From positions 1 through 53,553 of the forward strand of contig NZ_CP067228.1 of the NCBI RefSeq assembly GCF_016617715.1: a DNA stretch of 53,553 nt, given 5' to 3'. The notes beneath the pieces were generated by a model, which was not told the DNA's origin, made no database searches, and worked only from the letters and a program-made list of their open reading frames with translations. Origin of the DNA: Paracoccus sp. MC1862 (GTDB taxonomy: Bacteria; Pseudomonadota; Alphaproteobacteria; Rhodobacterales; Rhodobacteraceae). Below are positions 25,240 to 34,904 of this stretch, piece by piece. Positions within the stretch are counted from its first letter, which is position 1. Every line of letters starts with the position of its first letter. Made by a program: the position numbers and the translations under genes.

Positions 25240-26277
25240 ATGAAGATACTGGTGACGGGTGGCGCGGGCTTCATCGGCTCGGCGGTGGTGCGGTTGGCAG
25301 TCGGGCGCGGGCACGAGGTCGTCAACCTCGACGCGCTGACCTATGCGGCGAACCTGGAAAACGTGGCGGGCGTGGCGGAAAGCCCGGGTTACGCCTTCGA
25401 GCGGGCCGACATCCGCGACCGCGCGGCGCTGGACCGCGTCTTCGCGCGCCACAAGCCCGACGCGGTGATGCACCTGGCGGCGGAAAGCCACGTGGACCGC
25501 TCGATCGACGGCCCCGGCGCCTTCATCGAGACCAACGTGACCGGCACCTACAACCTGCTGGAAGCCGCGCGTGCGTACTGGACGCGGCAGGGCAGGCCCG
25601 AGGGCTTCCGCTTCCATCACATCTCGACCGACGAGGTCTTCGGGAGCTTGGGCGAGACCGGGCAGTTCACCGAGGACACGCCCTACGACCCGCGCTCGCC
25701 CTATTCGGCCTCCAAGGCGGCCTCGGATCACCTGGTCCGCGCCTGGCACGAGACCTACGGACTGCCGGTGGTGCTGACCAACTGCTCGAACAACTACGGG
25801 CCCTATCACTTCCCCGAGAAGCTGGTGCCGGTGGTGATCCTGAATGCGCTGCACGGGCGCGAGATCCCGGTCTATGGTGACGGCGGCAACGTGCGTGACT
25901 GGCTGTATGTCGAGGATCACGCCGACGCGCTGCTCTTGTGCCTCGAACAGGGCGCGATCGGGCGCAGCTACAACATCGGCGGCGAGAACGAGGCCCGCAA
26001 CATCGACCTCGTGCGCACCATCTGCGCGCATCTGGACACGCTGCGCCCGGCAGGCGCACCGCATGACCGGCTGATCCGCTTTGTCACCGACCGCCCCGGC
26101 CACGACCGCCGTTATGCGATCGACCCGACCCGCATCCGCACCGAACTGGGCTGGCGCCCCTCCGTCACGGTCGAGGAAGGGCTGAAGCGCACGGTCGAAT
26201 GGTACCTGCAGAACGAGGCCTGGTGGCGCCCGCTGCTGGACCGCGAGGGGGTCGGCAGGCGGCTGGGGACAGGCTGA
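25240..26277 (+). CDS. rfbB: dTDP-glucose 4,6-dehydratase
   Basis: A 345-residue short-chain dehydrogenase making dTDP-4-keto-6-deoxyglucose. The NAD-binding motif is [13 protein letters not shown] (residues 7-13 GGAGFIG). The active-site stretch [13 protein letters not shown] and the [10 protein letters not shown] motif are present, as is [20 protein letters not shown]. The length is normal. Its product feeds both the rhamnose branch (rfbC, rfbD) and the FdtA/FdtB branch found at 44419-46993. The stop overlaps the rfbD start by one base. Confidence 0.95.
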   Translation: MKILVTGGAGFIGSAVVRLAVGRGHEVVNLDALTYAANLENVAGVAESPGYAFERADIRDRAALDRVFARHKPDAVMHLAAESHVDRSIDGPGAFIETNVTGTYNLLEAARAYWTRQGRPEGFRFHHISTDEVFGSLGETGQFTEDTPYDPRSPYSASKAASDHLVRAWHETYGLPVVLTNCSNNYGPYHFPEKLVPVVILNALHGREIPVYGDGGNVRDWLYVEDHADALLLCLEQGAIGRSYNIGGENEARNIDLVRTICAHLDTLRPAGAPHDRLIRFVTDRPGHDRRYAIDPTRIRTELGWRPSVTVEEGLKRTVEWYLQNEAWWRPLLDREGVGRRLGTG

Positions 26278-27134
26278 TGGACATGACCGACCTTCTGATC
26301 TTCGGCCGCACGGGCCAGGTGGCGCGGGAGCTTGCACGGCTCGCGCCCGGGGCGCGGTTCGTGGGGCGCGACGAGGCCGACCTGACCGACCCCGCCGCCT
26401 GCGCCGCGGTGATCCTCGCCGCCCGACCGGCCGCCGTCATCAACGCCGCCGCCTATACGGCGGTGGATCGCGCGGAAGCGGAGGCCGGGACGGCGCGGCT
26501 GGTCAATGCCGAGGCGCCGGGCGCCATGGCCGCCGCCTGCGCCGGGCTGGGCATCCCCTTCGTCCATGTCTCGACCGACTACGTCTTCGACGGCGCGGGC
26601 GAGGGCGCGCGCGCCGAGGATGCGCCGACCGGCCCCCTTGGCGTCTATGGCGCAACCAAGCTCGAGGGCGAGCGCGCCATTGCCGCGGCCGGCGGACAGT
26701 GGGCGGTGCTGCGGACGAGCTGGGTGTTCTCGGCCCATAGCACGAACTTCGTGAAGACGATGCGGCGGCTCGGGGCGGAACGCGACCGGCTGACGATCGT
26801 CGCCGACCAGGTCGGCGGGCCGACGCCGGCGGGGGACATCGCCGCCGCGCTGCTGACGATGGCGCAGGCCATGGCCGCCGATCCGGCAAAGGGCGGCATC
26901 TATCACTTCGCGGGCAGCCCCGACACCAGCTGGGCCGGCTTCGCGCGCGAGATCTTCGCCCGCTCGGGCCTGTCGCCGCAGGTGGAGGACATCGCGACCC
27001 GCGACTATCCCACCCCGGCGCGGCGGCCGCTGAACTCGCGCCTTGACTGCAGCGCCATCACCCGCGACTTCGGCATCGCCCGCCCGGACTGGCGGGCAGG
27101 CCTCGACCGCGTCATCGAGGAGCTTTCCGCATGA
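26277..27134 (+). CDS. rfbD: dTDP-4-dehydrorhamnose reductase
   Basis: A 285-residue NADPH-dependent reductase for the final step to dTDP-L-rhamnose. Motifs: LLIFGRTGQVARELA near the N-terminus, VINAAAYTAVDRAE, FVHVSTDYVFDG, GVYGATKLEGE and VLRTSWVFS. The first ATG at 26277 overlaps the rfbB stop (TGATG); a second ATG is two codons later. The stop overlaps rfbA by four bases. Confidence 0.94.
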   Translation: MDMTDLLIFGRTGQVARELARLAPGARFVGRDEADLTDPAACAAVILAARPAAVINAAAYTAVDRAEAEAGTARLVNAEAPGAMAAACAGLGIPFVHVSTDYVFDGAGEGARAEDAPTGPLGVYGATKLEGERAIAAAGGQWAVLRTSWVFSAHSTNFVKTMRRLGAERDRLTIVADQVGGPTPAGDIAAALLTMAQAMAADPAKGGIYHFAGSPDTSWAGFAREIFARSGLSPQVEDIATRDYPTPARRPLNSRLDCSAITRDFGIARPDWRAGLDRVIEELSA

Positions 27135-28000
27135 GCCGCCGCAAGGGCATCATCCTGGCCGGAGGGTCGGGGACCCGCCTCTACCCGATCACGCTCGGGG
27201 TCTCCAAGCAACTCCTGCCGGTCTACGACAAGCCGATGATCTACTATCCGCTGTCGGTGCTGATGCTGGCCGGCATCCGCGAGATCGCCCTCATCACCAC
27301 GCCGGACGACCAGGCGCAGTTCCAGCGCCTGCTGGGCGACGGCAGCCAGTGGGGCATCGAGCTGACTTGGATCGTGCAGGCGCGGCCCGAGGGGCTGGCG
27401 CAGGCCTATATTCTCGCCGAGGACTTCCTGGCCGGCGCCCCCTCGGCGATGGTGCTGGGCGACAACATCTTCTACGGCCACGGGCTGACCGAGCTGCTGG
27501 CCGCCGCTGACGCACGCGAGGAGGCGACGGTCTTCGGCTATCACGTCGCCGATCCGGAACGCTACGGCGTGGTCGCCTTCGACGAGGCGGGCCGGGCGGT
27601 GCAGATCATCGAGAAGCCGGCGGTGCCGCCCTCGAACCATGCGGTCACCGGGCTTTACTTCCTGGACGGCGATGCGCCCCGCCGCGCCCGCGAGGTCCGG
27701 CCCTCGGACCGCGGCGAGCTGGAGATCACCACCCTGCTGGAAACCTACCTGCAGGATGGCCGGCTGACGGTCGAGCGCATGGGCCGCGGCTTTGCCTGGC
27801 TCGACACCGGCACCCACGCGAGCCTGCTCGACGCCGGCAACTTCGTGCGCACGCTGGAAAAGCGCCAGGGCATGCAGTCGGGCAGCCCCGACGAGGCCGC
27901 CTACCAGCAGGGCTGGATCACCGACGTCCAGCTGCGCACCCAGGCCCAGAGGTTCGGAAAGACCGACTACGGACGGTACCTCGCAAGGCTGCTGGATTGA
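27131..28000 (+). CDS. rfbA: Glucose-1-phosphate thymidylyltransferase
   Basis: A 289-residue nucleotidyltransferase joining dTTP and glucose-1-phosphate. It begins MSRRKGIILAGGSGTRLYPI with the nucleotide-binding motif, followed by VSKQLLPVYDKPMIYYPLSV, VLGDNIFYGHGL and IIEKPAVPPSNHAVTGLYF. Last gene of the overlapping rfbCBDA operon, directly before an IS5 remnant. It supplies dTDP-glucose for both deoxysugar branches. Confidence 0.95.
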   Translation: MSRRKGIILAGGSGTRLYPITLGVSKQLLPVYDKPMIYYPLSVLMLAGIREIALITTPDDQAQFQRLLGDGSQWGIELTWIVQARPEGLAQAYILAEDFLAGAPSAMVLGDNIFYGHGLTELLAAADAREEATVFGYHVADPERYGVVAFDEAGRAVQIIEKPAVPPSNHAVTGLYFLDGDAPRRAREVRPSDRGELEITTLLETYLQDGRLTVERMGRGFAWLDTGTHASLLDAGNFVRTLEKRQGMQSGSPDEAAYQQGWITDVQLRTQAQRFGKTDYGRYLARLLD

Positions 28001-28130
28001 GGGCAGGCGACTCGATATGAGGAAATCTATGCAACAGGCCTCTGTCCTGACGGACGATGAGAGCTAGGCTCCAGACCCATTGTTTGTGAGCGCTCGACAT
28101 GATTCAGCCTCCGCAAGGGAGACCTGATCC

Positions 28131-28680
28131 ATGAGCAACCTTTTTGGCTGTCCGAGGCGCAGATGGAGCGCTTGAAGCCTTTCTTTCCGAAGAGCCATGG
28201 CAAGCCTCGGGTCGATGATCGGCGCGTGCTCAGCGGCATAATCTTCGTCAAGCGCAATGGCTTACGATGGTGTGACGCACCCAGGGAATAGGGTCCGGCG
28301 AAGACGCTCTACAACCGTTGAAGCGCTGGAGCGACAACGGGGTGTTCGCCCGGATCATGATGGGCCTGGCCGCGGACGGCACCGCGAACAAGACAATCAT
28401 GATCGATGCAACCCATCTGAAGGCGCACCGCACGGCTTCCAGCCTGCGCGCCAAAAAAAAGGGGCGCGGACGCCAGATCGGGCGCACCAAAGGGGGCATG
28501 AACACCAAGCTGCACGCCGTCGCCAACGCCAAGGGCCGGCCGATCCGTTTCTTCATGTTGGCCGGACAGGTGAGCGACTACACCGGTGCGGCGGCGCTAC
28601 TGGGGCCTGCACGAGGCCGACTGGCTGCTGGCAGATCGAGGATATGATGCAAACTGGCTGAGAGAAGCTTTGAATGATAA
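28131..28680 (+). pseudogene. IS5-family transposase pseudogene
   Basis: The sequence reads as an IS5-type transposase over several frames: MSNLF, then SEAQMERLKPFFPKSHGKPR, CDAPRE, IMIDATHLKAHRTASS, GRTKGGMNTKLHAV and ADWLLADRGYDANWLREA. At least three single-base losses (near 28145, 28319 and 28610) and a TAG where the family has Tyr (28289 region) destroy the gene. Directly 3' to rfbA. Confidence 0.82.
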
Positions 28681-28682
28681 GG

Positions 28683-29772
28683 GGCTCTGCTGCACAAATC
28701 GGGTAAGGGGCGGACCTCCCTTTTCCCCGGACAGGCACATCCCACGACTTCAGTGACGGGTATGCCGAGCGGTGAAGCCATTGAGAACGGCGACACGGAC
28801 CTGGAACTCGGCGACCTGACGGTCGAAATCTCGCGCGGTCAGGCGTTGGCCCAGCAATTTGAGGCAATGCATCTTGGTCTCGACGCGGCTTCGGCGGTGG
28901 TAGCCGCTCCATCGTCGCCAGATGGTGCGCCCGAAGCGCTTCGATGTGCGCAGGGCCTCGTTGCGGGCGACTGCCCCGGCAGTGTCGGGCTTCTAGGGTT
29001 TGGCGTTCTTGCGGGGCGGGATGATCGCGGCAGCGCCGCGGTCGGCGATGGCGTCATGACATTTGCGGGTGTCGAAGGCACCGTCGGCGGTAACGCTGGC
29101 GATCTCCTGGTCGGGCGGGATCTGGCCGAGCAGTTCGGGCAATGAGGAGGGCCAGCAAACAGTCCGGGGGACTGTTTGCCCGACGAATGGCGCATCGCCG
29201 ATGTCGCTGGTGGTGAACTCGGCCGCCCGGATTTCCAGGGATTTCTCGTCGATCCCGATGTGGATCTTGCGCCAGTTCCGACGTTTGGAGCCCCCGTGCT
29301 TGCGGGCATTCCACTCGCCTTCCCCCTCGACCTTGATGCCGGTGCTGTCGATCAGCAGGTGCAGCGGGCCCTGTGATCCGCGATAGGGAATGTTGACCTT
29401 CAACCTCTTCTGCCGGCGCGACAGCGTGCTGAAGTCGGGCACCGACCAGTCCAGACCGATCAACTGCAACAGGCTCTCGACGAACCCGGTCGTCTGCCGC
29501 AGCGCCATCCCGAACAGCACCTTCATCGTCAGGCATGTCTGGATCGCGGCATCGCTGTAGTCAGGCTGACGCCCGCGCTTGCCGGTCGGTGCGGCCTCCC
29601 AAGCCATGGCGGGATCAAACCAGATCGTCAGCGAGCCACGCCGCTTGAGCGCTTCGTTGTAGGCGGGCCAGTTCCGGGTCTTGTAGGTCGGAGGTGTCGG
29701 TCTGCTCATGCGCCCAGCAAACACACTGGAGTCACAAGAGGCATCCCCTCACCCGATTTGTGCAACATGTGT
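28683..29772 (-). mobile_element. IS5-family element with inverted ends
   Basis: Related termini containing TGCACAAATCGGGT lie at about 28683-28710 and, inverted, at 29743-29772. They bound one transposase gene. The outermost bases of the two ends differ, so the right end may be trimmed beside the IS110 copy. Confidence 0.75.
28750..29709 (-). pseudogene. IS5-family transposase with internal TAG
   Basis: The frame begins MSRPTPPTYKTRNWPAYNEA and carries the DDE landmarks IGLDWSVPDFSTLSRRQKRL, LHLLIDSTGIKVEGEGEWN, RKIHIGIDEKSLEIR and SVTADGAFDTRKCHD. A TAG at 28993-28995 interrupts it after PPRKNAKP. The same frame then continues as KPDTAGAVARNEALRTSKRF and RRSRVETKMHCLKLLGQRL to the true end at 28750. 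The family has Trp at that place, so a TGG-to-TAG change inactivates the gene or reflects an error. Confidence 0.85.
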
Positions 29773-30026
29773 AACCGCCCCAAGCGCAAGAGGGATTTTG
29801 AAGCTGATCTTGGCGCGTTGTCGGGTGCTGACATGTGTCCGGCCTCATGATGCGGCGCGATCCATGCCGCAGGGCCCGTATGGTGTTCGAAGGTCGGGTC
29901 CAGATCAAAGCCGCGTGCTCATAGGCACTCTGTTGCACACTGGTTTTCCCGATCCCGTCTCACAACTGTTGCGCCAAACTGCTCCTTGCCCTCTTCCGCT
30001 CCGACGTCCTCGCGATCTGCGGCGGC

Positions 30027-31055
30027 TTACGCCGCTGCGACCGGAGATTGGTAGATGCCACCCCGAGCCATCAAGGCCCAGACGATCCGCGCCATCTTGT
30101 TCGCCAAAGCCACCCGCACCAGCATCGGTGGCTTGCGCAACAGCAGGCTGCCCAGCCATGTTCCGGGCTGCGCTTCCTTGTGAACGTTACGTTTGATCAC
30201 CACGCTGTTGGCGCCAATGATCAGCAGGCGTCGCAGGGATCGTTCGCCCATTCTGGTCGTTGCTCCGAGACGTTGCTTGCCGCCGGTCGAATGCTGCCGA
30301 GGCACAAGACCAAGCCAGGCGGCAAAGTCGCGTGCCTTGCGGAACGTCTCGGGTGGCGGCGCCAGAACAGCGATGGCCGTGGCAATCAGCGGCCCGATGC
30401 CCGGCACCGTCATCAGTCGCCGGGCGACGTCATTCTCCTTGGCGCGCCGGGCGATCTCGGCATCGAGCTTCCTGATCTCTGCCTCCAGATGCGTGAGTGC
30501 CGCGATCAAAGCCTTCAGCGTGGGGACGGCATCAGCAGGGAGAGCGCCATCCGGATCCTCCACGATCGCGATCAGCCGCGCAGCGTTGGCCGCTCCCTGT
30601 GGCACGATCTGACCGAACTCGGTCAGATGGCCGCGCAATGCGTTGATCGCCTGCGTGCGCTGCCGGATCAGCAACTCCCGGACCCGGAAGACCATTGCCG
30701 CGCCCTGCGTCTCTTCGCTCTTGACCGGAACAAAGCGCATGGTGGGTCGCATAGCCGCCTCGCAGATGGCCTCGGCGTCCGCCATGTCATTCTTCTGGCG
30801 CTTCACAAACGGCTTCACATAGGCCGGCGGGATCAGCCGCACCTCATGCCCCAGCTTGCCAATTTCCCGGCCCCAGAAGTGAGCGCCGCCACAGGCTTCC
30901 ATCGCCACGACGCAAGAGGGCAGCTGGCTGAAAAACTCCAGCACCTGCCCTCGCCGTATCTTCTTGCGCAGAACGGCTCGTCCTGCGCCGTCAGTTCCAT
31001 GCACCTGGAATACATTCTTCGCCAGATCGAGCCCGACCGTGATAATCTCCGACAT
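30027..31055 (-). CDS. IS110-family transposase (first copy)
   Basis: A 342-residue DEDD-type transposase starting MSEIITVGLDLAKNVFQVHG (first Asp in GLDLAK). It has the KNDMADAEAICEAAMRPTMR segment, and the C-terminal transposase_20 part MTVPGIGPLIATAIAVLAP, then FAAWLGLVPRQHSTGGKQRL. GGGGAG precedes the ATG at 31055; a longer frame begins at 31097. Intact. IS110 elements lack classical inverted repeats, so the borders cannot be fixed. Confidence 0.88.
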   Translation of the reverse strand: MSEIITVGLDLAKNVFQVHGTDGAGRAVLRKKIRRGQVLEFFSQLPSCVVAMEACGGAHFWGREIGKLGHEVRLIPPAYVKPFVKRQKNDMADAEAICEAAMRPTMRFVPVKSEETQGAAMVFRVRELLIRQRTQAINALRGHLTEFGQIVPQGAANAARLIAIVEDPDGALPADAVPTLKALIAALTHLEAEIRKLDAEIARRAKENDVARRLMTVPGIGPLIATAIAVLAPPPETFRKARDFAAWLGLVPRQHSTGGKQRLGATTRMGERSLRRLLIIGANSVVIKRNVHKEAQPGTWLGSLLLRKPPMLVRVALANKMARIVWALMARGGIYQSPVAAA

Positions 31056-31306
31056 GACCGCTCCCCTTTGTGGATCGTTGCAGACCCACCTTGGCACATC
31101 AGATGCCGTCGGGGGGCGGTCACATCATCAGAGCCATCGGGATCCCTCATGCACTAAGATTGGAAATGGACCACTTAGCGTAATCGCAGGTGGGCCTTCT
31201 CGTCGGCAAGACCGGCACCTTCCACACTGGTCATCCAAAGATCGGCGGTAAGCGCGAGGCCGACGCCCTCCTGCCATTGCTGATCTGAACCGGCCATTCT
31301 CCGCGT

Positions 31307-31765
31307 ATGCGGGTGGTGGAGGAGACCGATTTGGCAAGAGACGGCAAATTGGGCGTCTGTTTGGACGGCTCATCCGGTGGCTTGGTTTCCCGACTGGATG
31401 TGATCGAGGGGCCAAGCGGACGGCGGCAGCGCACCGAGGCGGAGCGGGCGCGGATTGCGGCTGAAAGCCTGATCTCGGGTATGCGGGTGGCGGAACTCGC
31501 CCGCAGGCACGGCACCACGCGTTGGCAGATCTACAATTGGCGCAAGAAGCTGCGGACGGGACAGTTGGTGGTGCCCGAGAGCATGGCGGGCCTGCCGATG
31601 TTTGCGGAACTGGTGGTCGAGGGCGGCGCGGCGGTTGTGCCGCAGGCCGAGGCCGCGTCCGAGTTGGAGATCGTCGTCGGCGATGTCGTGATCCGCGCCG
31701 GTGCTGACGCCAATGAGGGCCAGCTGACGCGGGCGATCCGCGCGGCTCGGGCGGCAATGTCATGA
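31307..31765 (+). CDS. tnpA: IS66 accessory protein TnpA
   Basis: A 152-residue DNA-binding protein of IS66 elements. The helix-turn-helix lies in ISGMRVAELARRHGTTRWQI and YNWRKKLRTGQLV (about residues 57-89). The C-terminal part is the usual variable region. It overlaps tnpB by four bases. Confidence 0.88.
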   Translation: MRVVEETDLARDGKLGVCLDGSSGGLVSRLDVIEGPSGRRQRTEAERARIAAESLISGMRVAELARRHGTTRWQIYNWRKKLRTGQLVVPESMAGLPMFAELVVEGGAAVVPQAEAASELEIVVGDVVIRAGADANEGQLTRAIRAARAAMS

Positions 31766-32118
31766 TGCTCGGCCAGGGCGGACCCGTGAAGGTCTTCGTG
31801 GCGATGCGGCCGGTGGACTTCCGCAAGGGGATCGATGGCCTGGCGCTGGCGGTGCAGGAGATGTTCGGGCTCGACCCGTTCTGCGGGGCGATCTTTGTGT
31901 TCCGATCGAAACGCGCCGACCGGATCAAGCTGCTGGCCTGGGATCAGACCGGGATGGTGCTGGTTCACAAGCGGCTGGAGGGCGGGAAATTCGTCTGGCC
32001 GCAGGTGCGGGACGGGGTGATGCGGATGTCCTCCGCGCAACTCGCCGCCTTGTTCGAGGGGCTGGACTGGCGACTGGTCCGGCCGGAGCGGGCGCGTCGT
32101 CCGCTGGCAGCAGGGTGA
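31762..32118 (+). CDS. tnpB: IS66 accessory protein TnpB
   Basis: A 118-residue IS66 Orf2-like protein with the signatures KVFVAMRPVDFRKGIDGLAL, FVFRSKRADRIKLLAWDQTG and FVWPQV. It is required with TnpA and TnpC for transposition in characterised IS66 members. It starts inside the tnpA stop (ATGA). Confidence 0.93.
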   Translation: MMLGQGGPVKVFVAMRPVDFRKGIDGLALAVQEMFGLDPFCGAIFVFRSKRADRIKLLAWDQTGMVLVHKRLEGGKFVWPQVRDGVMRMSSAQLAALFEGLDWRLVRPERARRPLAAG

Positions 32119-32185
32119 GCGTGATGGTGCGGGAAAGCCCTGTTTTTACTGGTCATATACCGCGCTCCATGATTCACTTCACCCC

Positions 32186-33754
32186 ATGGATGCTGCCGCT
32201 CTCGCCCGCGAAAACGCCCTGCTGAAGGCTCGCCTTGCCGAGGTTGAGGCGGTGCTCACCGAGGTGCAGGAGGCCAATCGCCGGCTGGAAGACATCGTGC
32301 GCACGGCGCAACGCGAGAAGTTCGGCAAAAGCTCCGAGAAGCTGTCGCCCGACCAGTTCAACCTGCCGCTGGAAGATGCCGAACTGGCCCAGGGCGTGCT
32401 CGAGGCGGCACAGGAAAAGGCGGAGGCCGCCCTGAGGGCTGCCAAGGGCACGCATGCGCCCCGCAAGCCCCGGCGCAACCGGGGGCATCTGCCGCCGCAT
32501 CTGCCGCGGGTCGAGCGGGTGGTCGAGCCTGCCAGCATCCTGTGCCCCTGCGGCTGCGGCGAGATGGCCCGGATCGGCGAGGACGTGTCCGAGCGACTGG
32601 ACGTCATCCCGGCCCGGTTCCGGGTGCTGGTGACGCGGCGCCCGAAATACGCCTGCCGGCGCTGCTCGCAGGGCATGGCGCAAGCCCATGCCCCCGAGCA
32701 TGTCGTGCCCGGCGGGTTGCCCACGGAGCAGCTCATCGCCTGGATCATGGTCTCGAAGTTCGGCGACCATCTGCCGTTCTATCGCCAAGCCGGGATCTTC
32801 AAGCGGCAGGGCATCGATCTTGACCGCGGGACGCTCGGCAACTGGGTTGGCCGTGCCTGCTTCCACCTGCTGCCGATCATCCGGCACATGCAGGCCCATC
32901 TGCGCCGGGCCGATCGCATCTTCGTCGACGAGACCCGCGCGCCGGTGCTGGATCCGGGGCGCAAAACCACGAAGAGCGGCTATTTCTGGGCCGTGGTGTC
33001 CGATGATCGCGGCCATGGCGGTGTCGGTCCGCCCATCGTGCTGTTCCATTACGCCCCCGGTCGGGGCAAGGAGCATCCGCTGAACTTCCTCGCCGGGTAT
33101 CGGGGCCGGTTCCTGCAATGCGATGCCTACCAGGCCTACAACGCGATGACCGAGATCGCGCGCGACAATGGTCCCTGGCGGCTGGTCTACTGCTGGACCC
33201 ATGTCCGCCGCCGCTTCGTGAAACGCTTCGAGAGCGACCGCTCGCCCATCGCCGAGGAGATGTTGCGCCAGATCGCGCTGCTCTATCAGGTCGAGAAGAC
33301 CGTGCGCGGCAAGGATGCGGCTGCGCGTCTCGCTGCAAGGCGCGAACATGCGGCCCCCATCATCGCCGCGCTCAAACCTTGGCTGGAGATGCAGCTGCCG
33401 CGCATCCCGCAGAAATCCCAAATGGCCGAGGACATCCGCTACGCCCTCGCGCACTGGCCCGGCCTGATCCGCTTCCTCGACGACGGCACACTCGAACTCG
33501 ACACCAACCCGGTCGAGAACCAGATCCGCCCGATCGCACTTACGAGAAAAAACGCGCTATTTGCCGGCAATGAGGTCGGTGCAGAGAACTGGGCCATGCT
33601 CGCCTCGCTGGTCGCAACCTGCAAGATGTCCGGCGTGAACCCGGTCGACTACATCGCCGACACCCTTCGCGCCATCCTCGACGGTCACCCAAAAAGCGCC
33701 ATCGAGGACCTCATGCCTTGGCGCATCAACCAGCCGTCAAGCATCGCCGCATAG
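32186..33754 (+). CDS. tnpC: IS66 transposase TnpC
   Basis: A 522-residue transposase: N-terminal coiled coil (ENALLKARLAEVEAVLTEVQ), zinc-finger region (CPCGCGEMARIGEDVSER, YACRRC), then the DDE core (RRADRIFVDETRAPVLDPG, FLQCDAYQAYNAM, LELDTNPVENQIRPIALTRK). Complete; the stop lies 20 bases before the right end of the element. Confidence 0.93.
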   Translation: MDAAALARENALLKARLAEVEAVLTEVQEANRRLEDIVRTAQREKFGKSSEKLSPDQFNLPLEDAELAQGVLEAAQEKAEAALRAAKGTHAPRKPRRNRGHLPPHLPRVERVVEPASILCPCGCGEMARIGEDVSERLDVIPARFRVLVTRRPKYACRRCSQGMAQAHAPEHVVPGGLPTEQLIAWIMVSKFGDHLPFYRQAGIFKRQGIDLDRGTLGNWVGRACFHLLPIIRHMQAHLRRADRIFVDETRAPVLDPGRKTTKSGYFWAVVSDDRGHGGVGPPIVLFHYAPGRGKEHPLNFLAGYRGRFLQCDAYQAYNAMTEIARDNGPWRLVYCWTHVRRRFVKRFESDRSPIAEEMLRQIALLYQVEKTVRGKDAAARLAARREHAAPIIAALKPWLEMQLPRIPQKSQMAEDIRYALAHWPGLIRFLDDGTLELDTNPVENQIRPIALTRKNALFAGNEVGAENWAMLASLVATCKMSGVNPVDYIADTLRAILDGHPKSAIEDLMPWRINQPSSIAA

Positions 33755-33812
33755 GGCAACGATCTCGCGCTTACGATCGGCGTTGTGCCGACCAGATGAA
33801 GGAGAGCCAGAG

Positions 33813-34847
33813 ATGCCCTGTTATGCTGCTCTTGACGTCGCCCAGGAGACGACCGCGATCTGCGTTGTGGACGAAGAAGGCCGCATCCAGACCGAGAAGA
33901 AGTTGCCGACCTGCCCCGATGCGATCGCCGGCTTTCTGGCGCGTGCAGCGCCTGGCCTGGTGCGGGTCGGAATGGAAACCGGCCCCTTGGCGGTCTGGCT
34001 GTGGAATGAGTTGGCCGCGCGGCAGCTGCCCATCATCTGCCTGGATGCGCGTCACGCGAACGCCGCTTTGAAGATGCGCCCCGTCAAGACGGACCGGAAC
34101 GACGCCGCAGGCCTTGCCCAGATCGTGCGCACCGGCTGGTTCAAGCAGGTGCGCATCAAGACCCGCAGCAACTACCAGATCCGCTCGCTTCTCACGGCTC
34201 GCGAGACGCTGGTGCGCATTCGCGTCAAGATCGAGAACGAACTGCGCGGGCTGTTGCGCACCTTCGGCGTGCTGTTCGGCAAACGCGTCGGCAGCTTCAC
34301 AAGGCGCGCCGGAGAAATCATCTCGGGCGAGCTTGATGCCGCGCCCGAGATGCGTCTGGTTGCCGAGGTGCTGATGAAGGCGCGGGCCTCGACCCTGGAC
34401 CAGATCAAGGGGCTCGACCGGCGCTTGTCTGCCATTGCCCGGGAAACGCCCATGGTGCGCCTGTTCATGACCGCGCCCGGCGTGGGCGTGATCACGGCCT
34501 TGTCCGTCGCTTCGGTCTTCGACGATGCGGCGCGCTTCAGGCGCTCCTCAAGCGCGGGGGCCTATCTCGGCCTGACACCCCGGCGTTACGAGTCCGGCGA
34601 GACAAGTCGTAACGGGCGCATCTCCCGGCAGGGCAATCAGCTGACCCGAACGCATCTCTACGAGGCGGCCACCACCCTGCTGACGCGCAACCTGCGCTTC
34701 AGCACGTTGAAGGCGTGGGGTATGAGGCTGGCCAGGGCATCCGGCTTCAAGAAGGCACGCGTCGCCGTTGCCCGCAAACTGGCCGTCATACTCCATGCCA
34801 TGTGGAAGACGAACACCCCGTTCCGCTGGAGCGAGGCAAATGCATGA
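33813..34847 (+). CDS. IS110-family transposase (second copy)
   Basis: A 344-residue DEDD transposase of the IS110 family, only distantly like the copy at 30027. It begins MPCYAALDVAQETTAICVVD, has VKTDRNDAAGLAQIVRTGWF and the C-terminal TAPGVGVITALSVASVF and AGAYLGLTPRRYESGE parts. AAGGAG precedes ATG at 33813. The upstream leader has been cut from its native sequence by the IS66 insertion, so its promoter is probably replaced. Confidence 0.88.
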   Translation: MPCYAALDVAQETTAICVVDEEGRIQTEKKLPTCPDAIAGFLARAAPGLVRVGMETGPLAVWLWNELAARQLPIICLDARHANAALKMRPVKTDRNDAAGLAQIVRTGWFKQVRIKTRSNYQIRSLLTARETLVRIRVKIENELRGLLRTFGVLFGKRVGSFTRRAGEIISGELDAAPEMRLVAEVLMKARASTLDQIKGLDRRLSAIARETPMVRLFMTAPGVGVITALSVASVFDDAARFRRSSSAGAYLGLTPRRYESGETSRNGRISRQGNQLTRTHLYEAATTLLTRNLRFSTLKAWGMRLARASGFKKARVAVARKLAVILHAMWKTNTPFRWSEANA

Positions 34848-34883
34848 CAACCAGGGAGCACGACTGACCAACTGACTTCACGA

Positions 34884-34904
34884 ATGCGTCCTGCCGGGAC
34901 GCAT
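34884..34904. other. Perfect hairpin after the IS110 gene
   Basis: ATGCGTCC and GGACGCAT are separated by TGCCG. No T run follows, so it is more likely a subterminal structure of the IS110 element than an intrinsic terminator. Confidence 0.35.

Larger units (their letters stand above)
31248..33774 (+). mobile_element. Complete IS66-family element, 2527 bp
   Basis: Terminal inverted repeats begin GTAAGCGCGAG at 31248 and, inverted, end at 33774. The 8 bases on both sides are identical (GATCGGCG at 31240-31247 and 33775-33782), the target duplication size typical for IS66. It holds tnpA, tnpB and tnpC in order. It is inserted about 30 bases before an IS110 transposase start. Confidence 0.93.

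Noticed and set aside
25057..26337. A long minus-strand frame opposite rfbB
   Set aside because: Composition is Arg/Pro/Ala-rich with no family features; rfbB on the plus strand has all expected motifs.
32174..33454. A 426-residue minus-strand frame opposite IS66 tnpC
   Set aside because: Mirror of a high-GC coding sequence; tnpC has the catalytic residues and element context.
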